A stretch of 17,085 nucleotides of DNA from an uncultured Prevotella sp. (lineage in GTDB: Bacteria > Bacteroidota > Bacteroidia > Bacteroidales > Bacteroidaceae): positions 1 to 17,085 of the forward strand of contig CAKQFW010000018.1 in NCBI GenBank assembly GCA_934230965.1, read 5' to 3'. Position numbers and translations under genes: made by a program. Every line of letters begins with the position of its first letter. Positions within the stretch are counted from its first letter, which is position 1. The notes beneath the pieces are model-generated. The model saw nothing but the letters and a program-made list of their open reading frames with translations. It made no database searches and was not told the origin of the DNA. This document shows, one piece after another, positions 13,942-17,085 of the stretch.

Positions 13942-14619
13942 TTATATCGAGTCAATAAATCGTCTAAAGGTGATAATATTTTCTTTATACTTGTTTACAT
14001 CGCCTTTAAAGATAGCACTGGTACCACACACAAACATGCTGGCACCTATCTTGCGCAGCGTGCGTCCGTTTTCGGGTGTAATGTTTCCATCCACCTCAAT
14101 AATAATATCTTCGCGGTGCTCGCGCTTCAGCAGGTCGGCCACCTTTTGTGCCTTACGTATGGTAGAGGGCACCATCTTTTGCCCCGCAAAGCCAGGGTTC
14201 ACCATCAGCAGGTTTATGCCGTCGATGTATTCGAGCACCTCTTCAAGGGCGCTAACGGGCGTGGCGGGGTTGATGGCCAAGAAGCGTTTGCAGCCGTAGG
14301 GCTCGAGATAGTCGAGCACGCGTTGCACCTGAAACGTACTTTCATAATGCACCGACACCGTATCGGTGGGGCGTATGCCTATCCACTGCAACTTATACTC
14401 GGGGTCTTTCACCATGAGATGTATGTCGAGCGGAATGTTTGTCAGCTCGCGCAAACCACGAATATAGTCAACCCCCAGCCCCAAGTTGGGCACGAAGGTG
14501 CCGTCCATCACGTCGATGTGCAGATGCTCTACACCCTCTTCTTCAAAAATACGTATCGTTTCTTTCAAGTCGATAAGGTCGGTACACATCATCGACGCTG
14601 ATATTTCACCTTTGCGCAT
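13942..14619 (-). CDS. ribulose-phosphate 3-epimerase family protein, AlsE-like
   Basis: A 225-residue TIM-barrel epimerase. The metal ligands are all present: His34 and Asp36 in HIDVMDG, His67 in DIHLMV and Asp177 in EVDGNI. NPGFAGQ (141-147) and VCGTSAIF complete the phosphate-binding loops. The start ISASMMCTDLIDLKE and the NPGFAGQ loop look more like allulose-6-phosphate epimerase than housekeeping Rpe (which has SILSADF and GFGGQ). It may thus epimerise a different ketose phosphate, or be an Rpe paralogue dedicated to this pathway. The frame is open upstream to 14676 and would overlap the dehydrogenase gene; the Met at 14619 aligns with the family start. It lies 26 nt after the dehydrogenase gene. 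Confidence 0.85.
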   Translation of the reverse strand: MRKGEISASMMCTDLIDLKETIRIFEEEGVEHLHIDVMDGTFVPNLGLGVDYIRGLRELTNIPLDIHLMVKDPEYKLQWIGIRPTDTVSVHYESTFQVQRVLDYLEPYGCKRFLAINPATPVSALEEVLEYIDGINLLMVNPGFAGQKMVPSTIRKAQKVADLLKREHREDIIIEVDGNITPENGRTLRKIGASMFVCGTSAIFKGDVNKYKENIITFRRFIDSI

Positions 14620-14645
14620 ACGCTGACAGTTTTTATTGGGTTTTG

Positions 14646-15662
14646 TTAGTCGTTCCACGTTGTCATTACCTTGCAATAAGGCTCTTTATGCTCGTGCATC
14701 ATCTTCAGGCCCTCCATCAGCTGGTCTTGCGTGAAGGTGTGCGAGATGAGGGGTGCCACATTAATCTCGCCATTGGCAATGGCCTTGACGGCGTTAGTCC
14801 AGTCAGAGGGGTTTGTGCCATCGTAGGCCGAGTTCCACGTGCCCTTCAGCACCAGCTGTTTGCGCAAGATGCGCCAATAAACGTCTTGCGACAGCGCTAT
14901 CTCGCCCGACGGGTTACCCATCAGCAGCACCGTGCCACCAGGTTTGGTTCCGCTTATGGCCAGCGTTATGGCGGCGGGGGTGCCCACAGCCTCCAGCACA
15001 AAGTCATATTCGGGCATCTCGCTCTTATCGGTGCACACGCTATAGTTTAGCCCACACTTTTCTATCAAGCTACGTTTTTCTTCGTTACGACCAATAACCG
15101 TTACGCTGCTGGCCCCAAACTTATACGCCCACTGTGCAGCGCTGATGCCTATCATGCCCGTGCCAATAACGGCCACACGATAGCCAGGCTTTACACCGCC
15201 CAGCGTGATGGCGTGCAGCGCCACCGATAGCGGTTCGAGCATGGCTGCCACGGTGAAGGGCATATCGGCGGGCAGCGCAATAAGGTTCCACACGGGCACA
15301 GCCACATACTGGGCATAGCCACCATCGCGTCGCGAGCCCACATAGTCGTAATGGGCACACATTTCATAGTGTTTTTGCTGGCACTGGTCGCACTGTCGGC
15401 ATGGTATAAGGGGGAACACGCCCACCTTTTGCCCTATGAGCGCAGCATCGGCAGCATCGCCCACGGCATGCACCTCGCCCGAAAACTCGTGGCCCGGAAT
15501 GGTGGGAAAATGATAGGTGCCTTTGGTAAACACGCGGGCAATGTCGGAACTGCAAATGCCAGCGGCCCTCACCTTTACAATGGCCCACCCTTTGGGGCAC
15601 TGGGGCATGGGCACGTCGTCGTAACGCAAATCGTTTATAGCATGAAGAACGTATGCTTTCAT
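14646..15662 (-). CDS. zinc-dependent polyol-phosphate dehydrogenase, GatD-like (MDR family)
   Basis: A 338-residue medium-chain dehydrogenase. Catalytic-zinc residues are Cys37 (GICSSD), His58 and Glu59 (GHE) and Glu143 (LEP). The structural zinc is held by Cys88, Cys91, Cys94 and Cys102. The Rossmann loop is GTGMIG at 167-172, and the next strand ends in GRN, with no acidic residue, which suggests NADPH. YDYVGSRRDGGYAQYV and ILRKQL are close to galactitol-1-phosphate 5-dehydrogenase by recollection. With a cytidylyltransferase on one side and an epimerase on the other, it probably reduces a ketose phosphate to a polyol phosphate, as TarJ does. Its start overlaps the previous stop by 4 nt (ATGA). 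Confidence 0.87.
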   Translation of the reverse strand: MKAYVLHAINDLRYDDVPMPQCPKGWAIVKVRAAGICSSDIARVFTKGTYHFPTIPGHEFSGEVHAVGDAADAALIGQKVGVFPLIPCRQCDQCQQKHYEMCAHYDYVGSRRDGGYAQYVAVPVWNLIALPADMPFTVAAMLEPLSVALHAITLGGVKPGYRVAVIGTGMIGISAAQWAYKFGASSVTVIGRNEEKRSLIEKCGLNYSVCTDKSEMPEYDFVLEAVGTPAAITLAISGTKPGGTVLLMGNPSGEIALSQDVYWRILRKQLVLKGTWNSAYDGTNPSDWTNAVKAIANGEINVAPLISHTFTQDQLMEGLKMMHEHKEPYCKVMTTWND

Positions 15663-16357
15663 TGTTTATTGTTTATAATGGCCTCAAAGTTTGACAAGTC
15701 TTCGGGCGTGGTAATCTTAAAGTTCATGGGGTCGCCCGTCACCATCTGGCAGTTTAGGCCCGCCTTAAACGCTATCTCGGTGCTGCCGTTTATCTTCAGC
15801 AGGTCGGCACGAGGCATGGTTTCGTGCACATGCAGATACTTGCCAAAGCGAAACGCCTCAGGAGCCTGTCCGCCCCACAGGTGGCTGCGGTTTAACAATT
15901 GCTGTATATGCTTGCCATCTTCGCTCAGGTAGGTGGTATCTTTAACAGGTATCACGGGCATCACGCCATCGGCCTCTTGGCAGCCTTCATAACAAGCGTT
16001 TATCAGGGCTTGACTTACCAGAGGGCGTGCCGCATCATGAATAATAACGAGGTCGTCGTCGGCACAGCCACATGCCTTTGCCGTTTTCAGCGCATTGAAG
16101 ATTGAGTATTGACGCGTTTCGCCAGGCTGAGCATAATAAATGGGCTTGTGCGGATGCAGCTTTTCAACATGCTCTTGCACAAAGGCTTTCCACTCGTCGG
16201 CCACGCCAATGATGATGGCATCGGTAAGGCTATTGTCTAAAAAGGTTTTTAAACAATAGTTTATGATGGGCTGATGGTTTACCAAAACATATTGTTTGGG
16301 TATGTCGAGGTTCATGCGCGACCCCACCCCACCCGATAGTATGATTGCAATATTCAT
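15659..16357 (-). CDS. IspD/TarI-family cytidylyltransferase
   Basis: A 232-residue nucleotidyltransferase that would join CTP to a sugar-alcohol phosphate, releasing pyrophosphate. The CTP-binding start LSGGVGSRM with PKQY downstream, VIIHDAARPLVS in the middle, PVIPVKDT, GQAPEAFRFG and the end FKITTPEDL are all family hallmarks. By sequence alone it could be IspD of the isoprenoid pathway. The context (overlapping a polyol-phosphate dehydrogenase, with epimerase and LicD downstream) favours TarI-type synthesis of a CDP-polyol. A separate ispD elsewhere in the genome would support this. The gene follows the HU-HIG gene by 28 nt. Confidence 0.85.
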   Translation of the reverse strand: MNIAIILSGGVGSRMNLDIPKQYVLVNHQPIINYCLKTFLDNSLTDAIIIGVADEWKAFVQEHVEKLHPHKPIYYAQPGETRQYSIFNALKTAKACGCADDDLVIIHDAARPLVSQALINACYEGCQEADGVMPVIPVKDTTYLSEDGKHIQQLLNRSHLWGGQAPEAFRFGKYLHVHETMPRADLLKINGSTEIAFKAGLNCQMVTGDPMNFKITTPEDLSNFEAIINNKQ

Positions 16358-16385
16358 AGATAGCTGTTTTTGAGGGAGGGGTGCA

Positions 16386-17000
16386 TCAAACCGTTTTTGT
16401 GGAATTTAAGAGATATACGGGCGAGTTTTTGGCACCCTCTTTTCTCAGCACGCCAGCCTCGGTAAAGTGTTTGAGCCACTTCAGGGCAGCGCTCTGGCGC
16501 AAGCCAAACTGGTCTTGCATATCGCGACGGGTGATGCAGGGGTTCTCGGCAAGATATTGTTTTAGCATTTCAAGCAACGACGCTTCGGTAAGGTCGGCCG
16601 ACTGGCTGCTGAAGGCGGCACGCTCAAAACGCACGTTGCTCTTCACCTCTTTCAGCAAGGCGGCATCGGGGCGAAACTTTATGTTGCGCACACTGAGATA
16701 GTCGGCACGAGCCTTGTCGATGGGCTTGTCGGCAGGCATATCTAAATCTACCGACAACGAGAAATAGCCTATCGAGGGGATGTAGAAACGATGACCTTGC
16801 GACAGCTCGTGAAGCATATAGTCGCGCAATGCCGACAGCGTAGCCTCAACATCGGCCTTGGTCAGCGTACACGAGTTTTGTATGTGGGCGGCCAACTGCT
16901 GTGCCGTCATGGGTGCCTGTTCGAAGATGCGTGCAAAGTGGCGCTCCTCGCCCGACCCTTGCGAGTTTTTAATCGACTGTATTTCGTATTTTATGCTCAT
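16386..17000 (-). CDS. HU-HIG family DNA-binding protein with C-terminal winged helix
   Basis: A 204-residue protein. Residues 1-125 match the Bacteroidetes HU-HIG (histone-like) domain, starting MSIKYEIQSIKNSQGSGEE, with FYIPSIGYFSLSVDL as a beta arm and NIKFRPDAALL near its end. Residues 138-198 look like a winged helix-turn-helix (ENPCITRRDMQDQFGL, then AALKWLKHFTEAGVLRK). It probably binds DNA and may act as architectural protein or regulator. The frame is open upstream to 17054, but the Met at 17000 is the family start. It leads the operon of CDP-polyol genes, 28 nt before the cytidylyltransferase. Whether it regulates them or is only co-transcribed cannot be told. Confidence 0.85.
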   Translation of the reverse strand: MSIKYEIQSIKNSQGSGEERHFARIFEQAPMTAQQLAAHIQNSCTLTKADVEATLSALRDYMLHELSQGHRFYIPSIGYFSLSVDLDMPADKPIDKARADYLSVRNIKFRPDAALLKEVKSNVRFERAAFSSQSADLTEASLLEMLKQYLAENPCITRRDMQDQFGLRQSAALKWLKHFTEAGVLRKEGAKNSPVYLLNSTKTV

Positions 17001-17025
17001 AAAATAAGTAGGTGTTTGTTTGAGT

Positions 17026-17063
17026 ACTTTGAATACAAAGTTACATATTTTCAACTGAACAAA
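17026..17063 (-). promoter_or_regulatory. promoter and overlapping inverted repeat of the HU-HIG/CDP-polyol operon
   Basis: On the minus strand the -7 element TAACTTTG (17036-17043) matches TAnnTTTG, and TTTG (17060-17063) lies 16 nt upstream, a little short of the usual 19. A perfect inverted repeat ACTTTG-AATA-CAAAGT covers 17026-17041, overlapping the -7 box and the expected start site, where a bound repressor would block transcription. The leader to the ATG at 17000 would be about 30 nt. Confidence 0.55.
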
Positions 17064-17085
17064 CGAAAAAAGGCTGCCTTAATGC

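Noticed and set aside
15351..15932. Plus-strand open frame of 193 codons
   Set aside because: Opposite the dehydrogenase and cytidylyltransferase genes, spanning their overlap. Not a real gene.

Overview
The window comes from a Bacteroidales chromosome, most likely Prevotellaceae. The evidence is a tmRNA encoding the tag GENNYALAA, Bacteroidetes-type promoters (TAnnTTTG -7 boxes), no obvious Shine-Dalgarno tracts, and several families largely confined to this phylum: a Wzi-like outer-membrane protein, an HU-HIG DNA-binding protein and small LxxC lipoproteins. There is no transposase, phage gene, CRISPR array or rRNA. The genus is an inference from style and cannot be proved here.

Layout. 1-349: 3' part of ssrA (tmRNA) with its terminator. 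479-2601 (minus): a Wzi-like outer-membrane barrel overlapping a small lipoprotein, with a shared terminator. 2602-4235: a regulated promoter region, then a secreted Gly/Ser/Arg-rich low-complexity protein with its own terminator. 4236-5722: an AT-rich region with a short array of mosaic paralogues (two intact genes and a truncated third) whose C-terminal halves are nearly identical while the N-terminal middles differ. 5723-6238 (minus): a histidine phosphatase. 6352-10378 (plus): a compact operon of an ADP-ribosylglycohydrolase-like protein with a long unassigned C-terminal extension and two different radical SAM enzymes. 10399-12189 (minus): a DUF4160/DUF2442 pair followed by a secreted Ntn-hydrolase. 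12341-13006: an Ala/Lys-rich helical lipoprotein. 13126-17000 (minus): a five-gene operon of an HU-HIG/winged-helix protein, an IspD/TarI-type cytidylyltransferase, a GatD-like polyol-phosphate dehydrogenase, an Rpe/AlsE-like epimerase and a LicD-type transferase.

Two modules stand out. The 13126-16357 genes together look like a complete route from a ketose phosphate to a CDP-activated polyol phosphate and its transfer to a glycan. This is the same logic as teichoic-acid TarI/TarJ and as human ISPD with the LicD-like fukutins, although the sugar is not determined. The 6352-10378 operon joins an apparently intact DraG-type hydrolase site with MoaA-like and HemW-like radical SAM proteins in translationally linked order. 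I know of no described pathway with this combination. The paralogue array at 4523-5694 is a third object of interest because it appears to exchange variable segments between conserved flanks.
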